From positions 1 through 26,891 of the forward strand of contig JAPMOS010000336.1 in NCBI GenBank assembly GCA_027972325.1: a stretch of 26,891 bases of DNA, given 5' to 3'. The notes under the pieces were generated by a model. The model did not search any database. It had not been told where the DNA came from and worked only from the letters and a program-made list of their open reading frames with translations. This DNA comes from Paratrimastix pyriformis (lineage: Eukaryota; Preaxostyla; Paratrimastigidae). Positions within the stretch are counted from its first letter, which is position 1. Each line of letters opens with the position of its first letter. Positions 1 through 10,807 of this stretch are shown here, in pieces. The translations under genes were made by a program, and so were the position numbers.

Positions 1-623
1 GGTTGGGTCGTCGGGGACGGGCGGGGAGGTGAGGGCGACTGCCTGTGGTCGTCCCATCGGCCACGTACCTCAGCGAATCTGCGGCTGGACTGGCCCTTAC
101 CTCGTCGATGCGCCCGCTCGCGCTGACTCGTCCCAGATGCGCCCTTGAAGCCCACGAGCGCGGCCTCGATGCGCTCACGAACGTCAGGGCCAGCCACCGC
201 CGAAGTGCCTGAAACGCCTCGCGGGATGAAGGTGGCCTTCCTTGCTTGGGCGGGGTACAGGCGGCGGGGAGAACCCGCCGAGGTGGGGATGGGGCTGCCG
301 CCAGGGAACCTCCACCGCGGGCAACCCAGCGGGGACTGGCCGGGGCTGGGAGCTCGTCGAAGCAGGGGCTGGCGCAGCGGGAGCCGATGACGCTGGGGCG
401 CGCAGCGCAACGACGAGGTGCGGAGTGCAGGGAGCGGCAGCAGGGTGGGCGGCCTCCGTGGGAACGGAAGCCGGATCAGGTTGACAAAGTGCGGAGCGCT
501 GCGGCAGGAGAGCATGTGCTGCGCCCGCGGGAAGACCGAGCCAATCGTGCGCGAGCCAAGCTCTTCCAGCTGAGCTGCATGCGACTTCTGAACGAAACCG
601 GAGAGTCGCTCCCCCGGAGGACG
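1..623 (-). CDS. Hypothetical protein, partial, minus strand
   Basis: Reading the minus strand from a TAG at 626-624, the frame stays open for about 207 codons and leaves the window at base 1. The first in-frame Met is at 515, but the part above it (with VQKSHAAQLEELGSRTIGSV) also looks coding, so the exon may start at an acceptor rather than at that Met. The middle is rich in Pro, Arg and Leu. Near 200-120 it reads GPDVRERIEAALVGFKGA, a helix-like stretch. A GTAAGG donor-like site lies near 107. I recognise no family. A long open frame in GC-rich DNA can occur by chance, so this is a moderate call. Confidence 0.4.
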
Positions 624-1034
624 CTATCGCGTTGAGGTCGTTGGAGTTGAGAGGTCCAGAAGCTCAGTGGAACCAGAGAATACAGTCAAGCGAACAATCG
701 CAGCTGAAACGTTCTGCCGCGTGATTCAGCTGTGAGGACACAGAATCCGCCATGCATCGGCGGAGCACCGGAGTGGGAATCAGCACGAATGGCACCAGCA
801 GTGAAACCAAGGTGAATCCCTCACTGGTGATCCCTGAAAGTTCTGAGGTAGTCGGCGATGCCGGCTTCGAAGATTCGACGAATGCTTGATCTCTTGTGAA
901 CGGGTGTTGACCATCAAAAGCAAGAAGAGCAAACAGCAATGCTCTCCGAAAAAAGCAAGGGTGGGTGACTTCGCGGTTGAGTCAAAACGCCTCCGCAAGC
1001 GGAAGCGAAAAACAGCGATAGTCGACCTCACCTG

Positions 1035-1036
<2 letters not shown>
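624..1036. other. Stretch without a recognisable gene
   Basis: A minus-strand frame of 91 codons covers 664-939 and a longer plus-strand frame runs from 886 into the CT repeat. Neither shows a domain, and the latter is open only because (CT)n has no stops. No RNA gene or promoter was recognised. Confidence 0.4.

Positions 1037-1126
<90 letters not shown>
1037..1126. repeat. (TC)45 microsatellite
   Basis: Forty-five uninterrupted TC units precede the first copy of the 36-bp core repeat. The frames that run through it (Leu-Ser on plus, Arg-Glu on minus) are products of the repeat. Confidence 0.97.
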
Positions 1127-1130
<4 letters not shown>

Positions 1131-1171
1131 TCCGGAAAACCGAGCCACCAGGGCCCGTAAAGAACAAAGAG

Positions 1172-1175
<4 letters not shown>

Positions 1176-1235
<60 letters not shown>

Positions 1236-1304
1236 TCTCTTTCTCTTTCTCTTTCTCTTTCTCTTTCTCTTTCTCTTTCTCTTTCTCTTTCTCTTTCTCT
1301 CTCT
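1176..1304. repeat. (CT)n passing into (CTCTTT)n
   Basis: About 50 bp of pure CT is followed near 1226 by a hexamer CTCTTT repeated about a dozen times, then CT again before core copy 2. The hexamer probably arose from the dinucleotide by mutation and expansion. Confidence 0.95.
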
Positions 1305-1492
1305 CATATTCCGGAAAACCGAGCCACCAGGGCCGTAAAGGGAACAAGAGAAAGAAATCACTAATCTCTCTCTCTCATATTCCGGAAAACCGAGCCACCA
1401 GGGCCCGTAAAAGGGTAAAGAGAAAAATCACTTAAAATACCAACTGGTTGACTCCGTCCCACTCAGTGCTCAGCCCGTAGCTCGTCGAGCCC

Positions 1493-1640
1493 TCAGGCGG
1501 CACCAGGCAGCAGCTTCTTGTCGCAGTCGGTCTTGGCCACGCACGGCGGGCCTGGGTTGATGGCAAACGGGTTGCGGGTGTCGGCCAGTCTCCCGGAGGC
1601 AGTCTGGTACCAGAAGTCAGGCATCAGGGCAATCTCTCTC
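1493..1640 (-). CDS. Possible exon fragment between direct repeats
   Basis: The spacer between the two ~115-bp direct repeats is open on the minus strand for about 48 codons. It reads IALMPDFWYQTASGRLAD and then a Pro-rich part with two Cys (CVAKTDCDKKLLP). Composition and amino-acid mix look like real protein, unlike the flanking repeat. No family was recognised. It may be an exon, or a gene piece carried by the repeat. Confidence 0.3.
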
Positions 1641-1835
1641 TCTCTCATATTCCGGAAAACCGAGCCACCAGGGCCCGTAAAAGAGGAACAAAGAGAGAAA
1701 TCGCAAAATACCACCTGGTTGGCTCCGTCCCATTCAGTGCTCAGCCCCGTAGCTCGTGATTCACATATTCCGCGTCAATTCGTTCACACTCACATTTTTC
1801 GCATCGATTCGCGGCGTTCACTTTTGAGGCATCGA

Positions 1836-1863
1836 TTTTTTTTTTTTTGGGGGGGGGGGGGGG
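1836..1863. repeat. T13 followed directly by G15
   Basis: Two abutting homopolymer runs. Their lengths are likely unreliable in the assembly. Confidence 0.9.
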
Positions 1864-1919
1864 CTCTGACCGTCCATTTTCTCTCAGGTCCCAAGGACAT
1901 CCAGGCCCACCCTGCGGAA

Positions 1920-4600
1920 ATGGACTGCCGCCCCGAAGGTCAGTCTTCCCTCATCTCGCTCGGGCTTTTGCTCACCATCGTCGTTCCCACCCGCCCAGAT
2001 CTGTGGGCCACCGTCCATCGCTTCTTCGAGGATCGGATCGCCAAGGACCTCGCGCCTCCAAGCACGACCCTCGAATACTTCGAGACCATGCCAGCGGGCT
2101 GTGCGCCAGCGGACAGCACCGTGCCAGCACCCAGGCTCCAGACCCGTGTCCCCCGGAACCCCCGCACGCGAGATGCCGACCTGCTCTTGTTGGCAGCCAC
2201 GTTAACGGCTGATGCTCTGCCCCCGGATGCGCCAAGTGCCATGGCCCGGTCCCTGGATCAGACCTCCAATGAATTGTGGAACTTCATGCAAGGTCATCGC
2301 GTGAGCGTGGCTTTCGGGACTTCGGGAGCTGGGAAAACCGCTGCCATGTCTGTCGGGGCGCGCTTGCCCCCCGGAGTTGACATTCTGCCTTCTCGGCACA
2401 GGTATGCGACCCTCGTGAAGCGGGGAGGAATTTATATCTCTTTCCAGGCCGAGGAGGTTCTCCGAGACACTGTCTGTGACCCCCCTCCCACGCTCCTCCT
2501 CCTGGTGACGGGGCCCTCTGGTTAGCACTCTGCCACCCGGTACCTGCGGCTTCAGGGCCAAGCGAAGCTCGCCCGGACACCCGAGGAGGCCGAACGGCTT
2601 GCCCAACACGGTTTCGCCCGCATCCTGATTGTCTACGCGGCCGTGGTCAAGTACTTCGGGCTGAGGGGCTTCTCCCATCTGGACCTCCTGCTCCTCCAGC
2701 TCTACCCCGACCGGTACCTTCCCGTCAGCTTGTTCGACCAGGTTTGTCGGCCTCGCCTCGCTGCGTTCCTTCATCCATGATCGGTTTTTTTGGCCAATGT
2801 CATAGCTGGACGAGCTGCTGCAAGGTACTCCCTCGAGTCATGTGTCGTGTTCCTGGACACGCTCCTTCCCTTGGGTACTCCTGTGATGATCGACGAGGCC
2901 CACCTTCTCTGTGAGGAAGGATTGCTGGCCTACCCGTCGGGGCACGCTGGAACAACTCACACCACAAACTCTCCTCCTCGGAAAGACGGCGTCTCAATTG
3001 CGTCGCCGCGCCCCGACCATCCTCCGCTGTTGCGCCCTGCCGTCGCCCCCCTTCTCCGGGTTCTCAATTCCCTCCTCGCGTTCTCCGTCCTCGCAGGGAC
3101 GGGTGTTCGCTTGACGAGCTGGATGGATGATACAAAGGTTTGGCGTCCCTCTTTTGATCTTCCTCCGACCCGCGAGTCCAGTGCCCTCCTGAAACAGGGA
3201 GACCTCCCCGTATTCTGCAACTTCGGCAGCCATTCCACGGAGGCCGAGGTGCGCCAGTTCCTGTTGGATATCGTCCCTGACCCCGCCTACTGGGGTGCCG
3301 AGATTCCGAAGCGGTTCATTGGGCGACACAGATTCGCAGCATCTCTGGTTAAAACCCTGCTGAGCAAGGCCTGGCCGCTGGCAGAGGCGGCTGACAGCGC
3401 CGCCAATGAAGCCTGCGACCAGCTGGAGGGCTCAATTGCCCGGCTGCTCATGGAACCGCCCATTGGCTCCCTCTCCCTGGGCGTCATTTTCGAGAAGATG
3501 ATGGTTCAGTATTGTCTTCTGGGGTCTGTCTGCGTCCCTCTGGCTTTTTTACCACCGCCCACAACGCCTCCATCATCCTCACCATGGTCATCATCACCAA
3601 CATGGTCATCATCCCTTCTTTGTCGTCACGCTCGCACCAACCCGCAGACGTCCCACAGCTCTCGACGAGAGGGCGACTGAGTTGGTGGAGAGTACGTGGC
3701 CACCGTCCGGATCGTGGGGAGGAGCAGGATGCAGGTGCTGATTGGCGAACCGATGGTATTCGTCGCGTACTGCAATTATCTGAAGGTCCCCCTTCCTCGC
3801 CGACACCATCCTCGATCTTGACTCTCCTTCCCAGGCTTGCCACCACAGCAAAGCGGAGGTCCTTCTCCGATATATGGTGGAGCCGGTGTGCCCGCAGCAG
3901 ATTGGCCATATCTTCGAGGAGGTCCTGGTCTCTGGAATCGAGCCCTTCCTGCTGCACCCCAAGGTTCAGGAGCTGACCGCGGGTTTCGCCTGCCCACCGC
4001 TGCGTTGCCTCTCAGCACATCCGGTGGCACTCTGCCCGAATGGCTGGCCGACTCGGTGGGCCCGCACCCGCCGTCCTCGGCCATTTATCTGAATCCCCAA
4101 TGCGCAGGCCCTGACCTCGTCGTCCGGCTGCAGTCAGAATCCGACCCCGCTGCGCGGGGGTTCCTATTCTACAAGCGAAATGTTATGCCGAGTTAATCCC
4201 CCGCTCTGTTCAAGTGGGCGCCAATCGCAGCATTGATTCGTCGCCCTTCGAATCCGTCCTCAAGGGTTGCCCTGTTCTTGGCGTGCTTGTTGCGTTCCCG
4301 GCACGCTGGAACCCCCTCCGGAGCCCACCCGGGCGTCGCCTCGGTTGATTGGGAACAAGTTGCCTGCAAAGCCGCCCCTCCTGGTTGATTCCAGCGATCC
4401 CGTCCTGCTTGAGGCGATCTTTCCCAAACGCATCCAAGAAGATTCTCGCATTGAAGGATATCCTCCCCGACGCCGACACCGATCGACACATTCGACGACG
4501 CCTCTGCCGCGGCCACGGCCACCCCGACGACGGCCACCCCAATGGCGACGGCCACCCCGGCCGCGCCGTCGTCGTAGAGTCTCGATTGGTTTTCGTTCGT
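1920..4600 (+). CDS. CR (Crinkler-like) P-loop NTPase with nuclease-part traces; broken or intron-split
   Basis: Conserved blocks appear in order along the plus strand. These are a Walker A loop GTSGAGKT (2316-2339), a Walker B-like strand VMIDEAHLL (about 2882-2909), an SVLAGTG block (about 3090-3110), a GRHRF block (about 3320-3336), a GEPMVF block (about 3743-3765), and a late PDLVV...FLFYK block (about 4105-4178) that resembles the core of a restriction-like nuclease. In CR/Crinkler-type proteins an NTPase of this kind drives a C-terminal nuclease or kinase. The order of blocks and the GTG and GRxRF signatures are my reasons for the call; no profile was run. The Met at 1920 is a convenient start, but an acceptor-like TTTTCTCTCAG sits 35 bases before it. 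The blocks lie in different frames, with at least four changes. Some may be short introns and some breaks, and the copy looks non-intact. Alternative: another P-loop multigene family such as trypanosome RHS. Confidence 0.6.
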
Positions 4601-4686
4601 GACCCCTTTTCTCCTATCTCTTCTGGAACCACTTCATTTCGTTCGAGACAAAATATGATGGTGAGTCCACAAAAGGCCGGATAGTT

Positions 4687-5721
4687 TTACAACGAATCAT
4701 CGGAGGAGGAATTCGGGGGTGGGCCCGCCTTGCTGCTTGGGGCTGGGCCGGAGCCGAGCAGGATTCTGTCCGGGCGGTGTGGGCATGAGAAGGCCTCCTC
4801 GCGGCGGGGCGGAGCACGTGGCGGCGAGGCTGCCGCTCCGGGGACGGGGAATTCGTCACCCTCGTCGTCATCGCCCTGGTTCTCGTATGCATACCCCAGC
4901 GGCAGTGGGGGCAGTGTCGGCAGGCCGGGAGCGGTGGACAAGGGCTCCCCGGCAGCCGCCGCCTCATATGAATAATTGTCGGGGATGGGCGGAAGGCTGT
5001 CATCGAAGAGCTCGGCCAAGATGGGGCCCCCGGCGCCGTTCTGCCGGACCCCGCGGTCGCCGAACCGCGCGATGGGCGCGGTGGCTGCCGAAAGCACGGA
5101 CTCGGTCGGGGTGCCGGGGCGCACTGCGCGGGCCGAGTAAGGCCGGATCGGGACGGTGGGCTCCTCAATCACCAGCGGGATGGTCCCCGAGGCGGGGGCG
5201 GGGCCGAGGGGAGGATGACGCGACAGGGGCGATCGGGTGGACATCGGGGCCCCGATCGTCTGAGAGAGCGGCGGGGAGAGCGAGGGAAACGGGCGCCTGT
5301 TGTTGTTGTTGCTGCTGCTGGTGTGCCAGCGGTGATGTTGACGAGGCCGGGGGAGTGGCGGATGTGCTGTTCGTGAGGAGCGATCGCCCCGAGGAGCCGC
5401 GCGTGATGGGCGAGGCTCCGGGTGTTGTTGTTGCTGCTGCGGCTGCTGTGGCAACGGCGGCGGGGAGGGGGGCGGGGAGGGCGAAGGAGACGATGGCGGC
5501 GGCGGTCCAGGTGGCGGCGGCAGGGAAATCAGCGCCCGCGGAGGCGAAGCGGAGGCCTGTCGGCGGGCAGAGCGGCGATGAGGCTGGCGCTGGAGCGGGG
5601 GTGTGCCTCCTGGGCGGTGGCGGTGGTCGGAAGCGATGGGGGTGGTGGCGGTGGTGGCGGTGTCGATGGTGCCGCGCCGGCCATCGTGGCCTCGACGAGG
5701 CCCCTGAGTGCGAGCGGGGGA
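4687..5721 (-). CDS. 3' exon of an unidentified Pro/Ala/Gln-rich protein
   Basis: On the minus strand a frame is open from 5721 to a TAA at 4689-4687, about 344 codons. It begins just above an acceptor-like CGCACTCAG (exon could start at 5703). It contains a Pro-rich stretch (PPPPGPPPPSSPS), a short polyQ (QQPQQQQQ), and a less repetitive C-terminal part with acidic patches (GDDDEGDE, SSSDDSL at the end). No catalytic domain is visible. Such sequences are usually disordered scaffold or regulatory regions. Competing frames on the same strand are also open through the Pro/His-rich part, so the exact splice is unsure. Confidence 0.45.
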   Translation of the reverse strand, partial: SPARTQGPRRGHDGRRGTIDTATTATTPIASDHRHRPGGTPPLQRQPHRRSARRQASASPPRALISLPPPPGPPPPSSPSPSPPPSPPPLPQQPQQQQQHPEPRPSRAAPRGDRSSRTAHPPLPRPRQHHRWHTSSSNNNNRRPFPSLSPPLSQTIGAPMSTRSPLSRHPPLGPAPASGTIPLVIEEPTVPIRPYSARAVRPGTPTESVLSAATAPIARFGDRGVRQNGAGGPILAELFDDSLPPIPDNYSYEAAAAGEPLSTAPGLPTLPPLPLGYAYENQGDDDEGDEFPVPGAAASPPRAPPRREEAFSCPHRPDRILLGSGPAPSSKAGPPPNSSSDDSL

Positions 5722-5799
5722 TCAGTGGCGATCCGGGGGCCGCTTGATGGCGCTCTGGAGGCCCGCCGCTGGGCGAGGTGAGGTGAGCTGCGCTCGGCG

Positions 5800-5914
5800 A
5801 GCAGCGGCCGGACTCCTCGTCTGCGGCCCGGGAGAGGTGCTCCATGTGGGAGTCGCTGTTGCGACGCATGAGGACGCTCTGGCTCAGCTTGTCCACCCGT
5901 GCCATCAGCATGTC
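5800..5914 (-). CDS. Upstream exon of the same minus-strand gene (coiled-coil-like)
   Basis: Below a good acceptor (GCATCGCTTCAG, exon from 5914) the minus strand reads DMLMARVDKLSQSVLMRRNS, then DSHMEHLSRAADEES. Hydrophobic residues at roughly heptad spacing suggest a short coiled coil. It lies in a different frame from the 4687-5721 exon, so an intron or a frame change separates them. Function unknown. Confidence 0.45.
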
Positions 5915-6627
<713 letters not shown>

Positions 6628-8180
6628 TGTTGTGTCTTTCGGGCGCGCAAGAAACAAGGAGTGTCCTCGGTACAGACAAAATTTAAGATGGGGGGACACA
6701 AAATTCAGTACACCACCCCGAGAGTAGTGCCAAAAATGCCGACCTGGAAGGTGCACTAAATTATGTCAGGTACGGTACCATCATGGATAACTATATTTAC
6801 CCGGAGCGTAGCCCCGGGTCGAGCGTAACTGGGAAAACTACCGGGCAAACTCACGGCCGCAAATCGACCGGGAAACTCACAGCTCTTGTTCGGGAGGGGT
6901 CCTGGGGGTCTTCTTCAGAAACGCTTGGGGGCGATTTTCGAGATCGGCCCTGGTGGGGGAGATCCGAGTGCACAGTGAAAAAAATTGAAAATCCGAATGC
7001 TCCCAAGGTAACCCCACCAGTCCCGGCGGGGCCCCAAGGCCGAGTGCACTCGACATTTTGGGGGTCCGACTCCCCGGGGTTGGAGCCACAGGTCGTGCCA
7101 AAGGTTCACGGGGGCGGCTCGGGCCAGCCCGGTGGGTCCCGCGTGCGGTTTTTCGTGCACCTCACTCACCGTGGTGGGGCTGGTGGACTGGTGGGGTCGG
7201 GGACCCTCTCCGGCAAACCCGCCCCGGGGAGTCGGGACCTCATTCCGACATGTGCATTGCGGAGACTTCGATTTGCCGGGCGGAAGCAATGTGCCTGGCA
7301 CAGACCTGGTGCACATACAAATCGATTGAGCCACTTTCCAGGGTTGCCAACACAAGGGCTTCCCTGGAATGCTCGGAAGATGATCTTTGGACGGGCCGAG
7401 ACCAGCGTCATTGGGCATCATTCGGTTAGCTTCTCCTCATTTAGGCTAGTGATCCCATGCATTTTGGTGCGATTCCGGGCTGATTTGCGAACTCGCCACC
7501 CTGGTCTGTCAAAGTTGCGATAGCCGACCGAACCCCACCGCAAGTCCCACTCGCTCTCCTTTGCCGGCGTGCTCGTTTCCGGCCTCTCTGATGTGAAGCT
7601 CTCTTTCACACTTGGCTTTCTTGCAATCCTCTTTTTATTTCTATGATTTTCAAGCGATCCGACGTCAGGCGGTTTCGTTCGCCTCATTGCATTCGACCGT
7701 TTTCGAAATGCTGGGTCCTTCATTGTTGACCATTCGATCCCAGATGTTTTTTCACATCACTTTGTGATATTCTTTTATAAAAAGACCACAAGAGTGGTCA
7801 GGTCACTTCCGTGCATTGGCATTCTTCACCACCCCAGAATGCTGCGTGTCTCTCTATTCTCGCTTTCTTCCAAAGTTCCTTTGTTTTCGTCTGTGCTTGT
7901 TTTGGGCACCAAAGGCACGCTGAATGAGTCCAGCTGAAAAACGATCGATCGATGCCCGGCTCCCAACCTTGCCCGGTTGAGGCCATCGCACGTCCCGTCT
8001 GCCGACCACTTATGCCCTACCGGCGAAACGACCACGGGCACGGAGATCACGGGTCCGACAGTATCATTCGGCCCCAGCTCACTCCACCTTCTCCGGAGAG
8101 TTCACCGCTTGTTTTTCTTTAAGAGACATCTGCTTTTGACCGAGTGGCCAGTAATCTCGGTTTCTGGGTTGGGTTTGAAA
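6628..8180. other. Mostly non-coding stretch
   Basis: The longest frame (plus, 6783-7523, 246 codons from its Met) has no domain I recognise and an amino-acid mix typical of chance frames in GC-rich DNA (many Gly, Arg, Ser, Pro). From about 7560 the DNA becomes less GC-rich. A TATA-like TTTTATAAAAAG lies near 7773 and a small inverted repeat ATCAC-TTT-GTGAT at about 7756-7768. I see no gene clearly starting there. Confidence 0.35.
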
Positions 8181-8182
8181 AA

Positions 8183-8312
8183 AAAAGCCAGGGGGCGGGG
8201 TGGGGTGGGTGGGGTGGGGTGGGGGTGGGGGTGGGGGTGGGGTGGGTGGGGAGGAGTTGGGGGGGGGGAGGGGGGGAGGGTGGGGTGCGGGGAGGAGTGG
8301 GGGGTGGCTACG
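8183..8312. repeat. G-rich tract with G-quadruplex potential
   Basis: About 130 bp of repeated GGGGTGGGGT and GGGGGTGGG words, with dozens of runs of three or more G on the plus strand. Four closely spaced G-runs are the textbook pattern for quadruplex formation; this is inferred from sequence only. Confidence 0.85.
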
Positions 8313-8426
8313 CTCCAGGTAAAATGCGCAAAAGCCTTTGCGCCCAGGACTATTTGAAGGAAAATAAAATAAGGATTAAATTTGTTTAATCTTTCAATGT
8401 TACGAGAGAGAATGAACATGGGATCC

Positions 8427-10660
8427 TTATCCTATGAGATTGTGGTGGTGGGGGGTGGTAGGTCTAGGGAGGTCCATAGCGGCTTCCATGGCCGGTTGCT
8501 TCGGCGGCTTCGGCATTGGCACCTCCGTCCGCGGCGGCGAGCCGACGTGGAGGCCGGCCCGATCACAGGATTGCCGCAACAACTCAAGCCAGTGAAGGTC
8601 ATGCTCCACCTTAATGGGGGCCTCGCCCAAGGCCCCCTTTGGCCAACGAATCTCGTGGTTGATGTTGGGCGGGTATCGCACGGCTCCAGCCGGACCCGCC
8701 CAGTCGTAGTCCAGCACACACAACCACGGATCAGCGGTGGGAGGCGCGCGCGCGAGGCCGACGTTGCACCGACGGAGGTCACCGTGGGCCAGGCCTTGGG
8801 CGTGGAGCAGCTCCTCGACCGCGGCTCCGAGGCGGGCCACGTGTGCCTTCCGTTCGGCAACCGCCATGTCGGACCAGGACGTAAAGGAGACATCGGCCAT
8901 GACCACCAGAATGTAGTCCCCCGTGGGATCGTCGGGGAGCATAGCCGCGGCAGTGGCAGTGGCAGTGGCAGGGCCGGTGGTGGTGGTGGTGGTGGTGGTG
9001 GTGGTGGTGGTGGTGGTGGTGGTGGTGGTGGTGGTGGTGGTGGTGGTGGTGGTGGTGGTGGTGGTGGTGGTGGTGGTGGGTGGTGGTGGTGGTGGTGGTG
9101 GTGGTGGTGGTGGTGGTGGTGGTGGTGGTGGTGGTGGTGGTGGTGGTGGTGGTGGTGGTGGTGGTGGTGGTGGTGGTGGTGGTGGTGGTGGTGGTGGTGG
9201 TGGTGGTGGTGGTGGTGGTGGTGGTGGTGGTGGTGGTGGTGGTGGTGGTGGTGGTGGTGGTGGTGGTGGTGGTGGTGGTGGTGGTGGTGGTGGTGGTGGT
9301 GGTGGTGGTGGTGGTGGTGGTGGTGGTGGTGGCTCCAAAGGGGGCGAGGAAGAGGGGCCGCATGGAGGGCAGCTCATAGCAAGCGATGAGGGGCGGGGCG
9401 AACCCCCTGTGCATGGCGAAGAGATGGGCCCGCAGCCCATACCGTTCTTTGGCGATCTTCAAGATAATCGGCGCCCGCGAACCCATCAGGGCCCTGCACA
9501 CAGGTCTGTGGTCAGGAAACAGGCGGGACGAGGAAGGCGGGGACCACAGACGGGGGGCAGCCGCGCTCGGAAACAGAGAGCCTGGCCGATCCGCTCGATG
9601 GGGGAGCACACACGTAAGGGCAGCGGCTCTCGGCTGTGCTCGCGGGGGTACGGTGGGTGGTGCTGGCGGAGGGGGCGGATGGCTGGTCGTGGGACGGGGC
9701 GGATGGCTGGTCGTGGGACGGGGCGGATGGCTGGTCGTGGGACGGGGCGGATGGCTGGTCGTGGGACGGGGCGGATGGCTGGTCGTGGGACGGGGCGGAT
9801 GGCTGGTCGTGGGACGGGGCGGATGGCTGGTCGTGGGACGGGGCGGAGGGCTGGTCGTGGGACGGGGCGGGGGAGACAGGCCGCTGGTCCAGGAAGAAGA
9901 ATGGGAGGGCTCACTGCCACCCCCCCCCTGTGTGAGACGCCTGGTCCTCCAAGGCGCCGAGGGAGCGCGTGAGAGTGCGGAGGGCACGCCGAAGGGCAGT
10001 GAACAACTTCCCCAGGTGGCGGAGGTCCTTCGGGAACGGGAGGGGAAAAAACAGCAGCAGGTGGGGGGGGAAGCGGGCAGACTCCGACGGTGAACACGGC
10101 TGCTGAAACGGTGATCGAGGGGCCCCCGATTGGCACCAAAAAGGTGCTGCACGGGCCCACGGGGGAGGCATCATTCCAAATGTCAGTGTAATACTTCATC
10201 AGCTAATAAATGGATCCGCCGGTGGCCTCTCGTTTGAACGCAAGGATCATTGCTGGGAGCCGGCCGCGCACCATGTACGCCAAGTCACAGCGCCAACGTT
10301 CACCCTCTGGAACGGCGAGCGGGACATGGAGGAGCTCACTCAAAGGCTGATGGAGCGCTCTTCGGAGGGCATCTCGTCCCACAGTTCGCGGGCGGCCTGC
10401 GTGAGGAGCCCAATCAACGAGTGCAGCGGTGGCGCAAACAGGTAGTTGGGCGGGTCGGAGTTGTAACACTCCTGGTAAAATTGCATGAAGGCCTTGTCGA
10501 CCAGTTGGGGCGGGAAGGGAACTGGGCACAGTGAGTCGTCATGTGCAGGGTCCCATTTTTGTAACGCTCGATGAGGGCGCCGCGGCGAGACGGGTCACAG
10601 TATGCGGAGGCAGACGCAAGGCCGCTGCGGAAATCACGTAACAAGGATTGACCTGTACGG
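8427..10660 (-). CDS. Kinase-like protein of the type found in CR/Crinkler effectors; broken copy
   Basis: The blocks run down the minus strand. An N-terminal region (about 10,530-10,380) contains QLVDKAFMQFYQEC. It is followed by FKREATGGS (about 10,240-10,210) and FLVPIGGPSITVSAAVFT (about 10,140-10,085). An N-lobe-like ILKIAKERYG lies near 9475-9445. The catalytic-loop-like HGDLRRCNV is near 8787-8759, LDYDWAGPAG near 8717-8690 (DFG position), and then RYPPNINHEIRWPKGA. HGDLR..N plus D-D-W-A-G and RYP..N...WP.GA is a signature I know from fungal and protist kinase-like proteins, including CR effectors. Asp of HGD, Asn of RRCN and Asp of DYDW are present. The stop is at 8427. The frame changes about four or five times across the region and two large repeats sit inside it, so the copy looks non-functional as assembled. 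Which effector group it belongs to is inference. Confidence 0.6.
8976..9332. repeat. (GGT)~119 tract inside the kinase-like region
   Basis: A 357-bp run of GGT (ACC on the minus, coding strand), pure except for one extra G near 9080. It lies between the N-lobe-like block and the catalytic loop. On the minus strand it would encode poly-Thr, poly-Pro or poly-His depending on frame. Confidence 0.97.
9677..9868. repeat. 24-bp minisatellite, 8 copies
   Basis: Unit GGATGGCTGGTCGTGGGACG plus GGGC, eight head-to-tail copies; only the last differs by eye (GGAGGG for GGATGG). The length is a multiple of three, so each frame gives an 8-residue repeat (minus: PRPTTSHP or VPRPAIRP). Near-identity of the copies suggests recent expansion. 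Confidence 0.95.
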
Positions 10661-10807
10661 CAAGAAGGCAGGTCAGAGGCAGGGGGATGGAGAGGAGGTC
10701 CAGACGCGGATCACTGGAGGCGGAGGCGCCGACGTCAGCGGGCCCAGCAGGGTGATCTGAGCGTGTGAGTGGAGGAATGGGGAAATGAAACCGATCTCAA
10801 GCGGTCC
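10661..10807. other. Short gap, possible intron
   Basis: An acceptor-like CTTGCCGTACAG on the minus strand lies at the lower edge, just above the first kinase-like block. Nothing else was recognised. Confidence 0.3.

Larger units (their letters stand above)
1126..1763. repeat. Four copies of a 36-bp core joined by CT-rich tracts, two extended to ~115 bp
   Basis: A core starting CATATTCCGGAAAACCGAGC and ending CCACCAGGGCCCGTAAA occurs at 1126-1161, 1305-1339 (one base shorter), 1376-1411 and 1646-1681. Each copy is preceded by (CT)n. Copies 3 and 4 continue as a longer direct repeat with about 90% similarity by eye, to roughly 1488 and 1758, ending in a shared segment with CAGTGCTCAGCCC and GTAGCTCGT. 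The core contains the palindrome TTCCGGAA. Nothing in it resembles a transposase or a SINE promoter box. It may be a dispersed repeat of this genome. Confidence 0.85.

Noticed and set aside
886-1347. Leu-Ser and Arg-Glu rich ORFs through the CT repeat
   Set aside because: They exist only because (CT)n lacks stop codons.
1836-1863. Telomere or transposon end at T13G15
   Set aside because: Plain homopolymers with no terminal repeat or target duplication.
4719-5747. Plus-strand ORF of 342 codons
   Set aside because: Gly/Arg/Trp-rich antisense of the Pro-rich minus-strand exon.
6783-7523. 246-codon plus-strand ORF
   Set aside because: No recognisable domain and chance-like composition; kept only as a note under the non-coding stretch.
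8382-9972. Plus-strand ORFs of 335 and 349 codons with poly-Gly, poly-Trp and poly-Val
   Set aside because: Antisense to the kinase-like blocks and made mostly of the GGT repeat.
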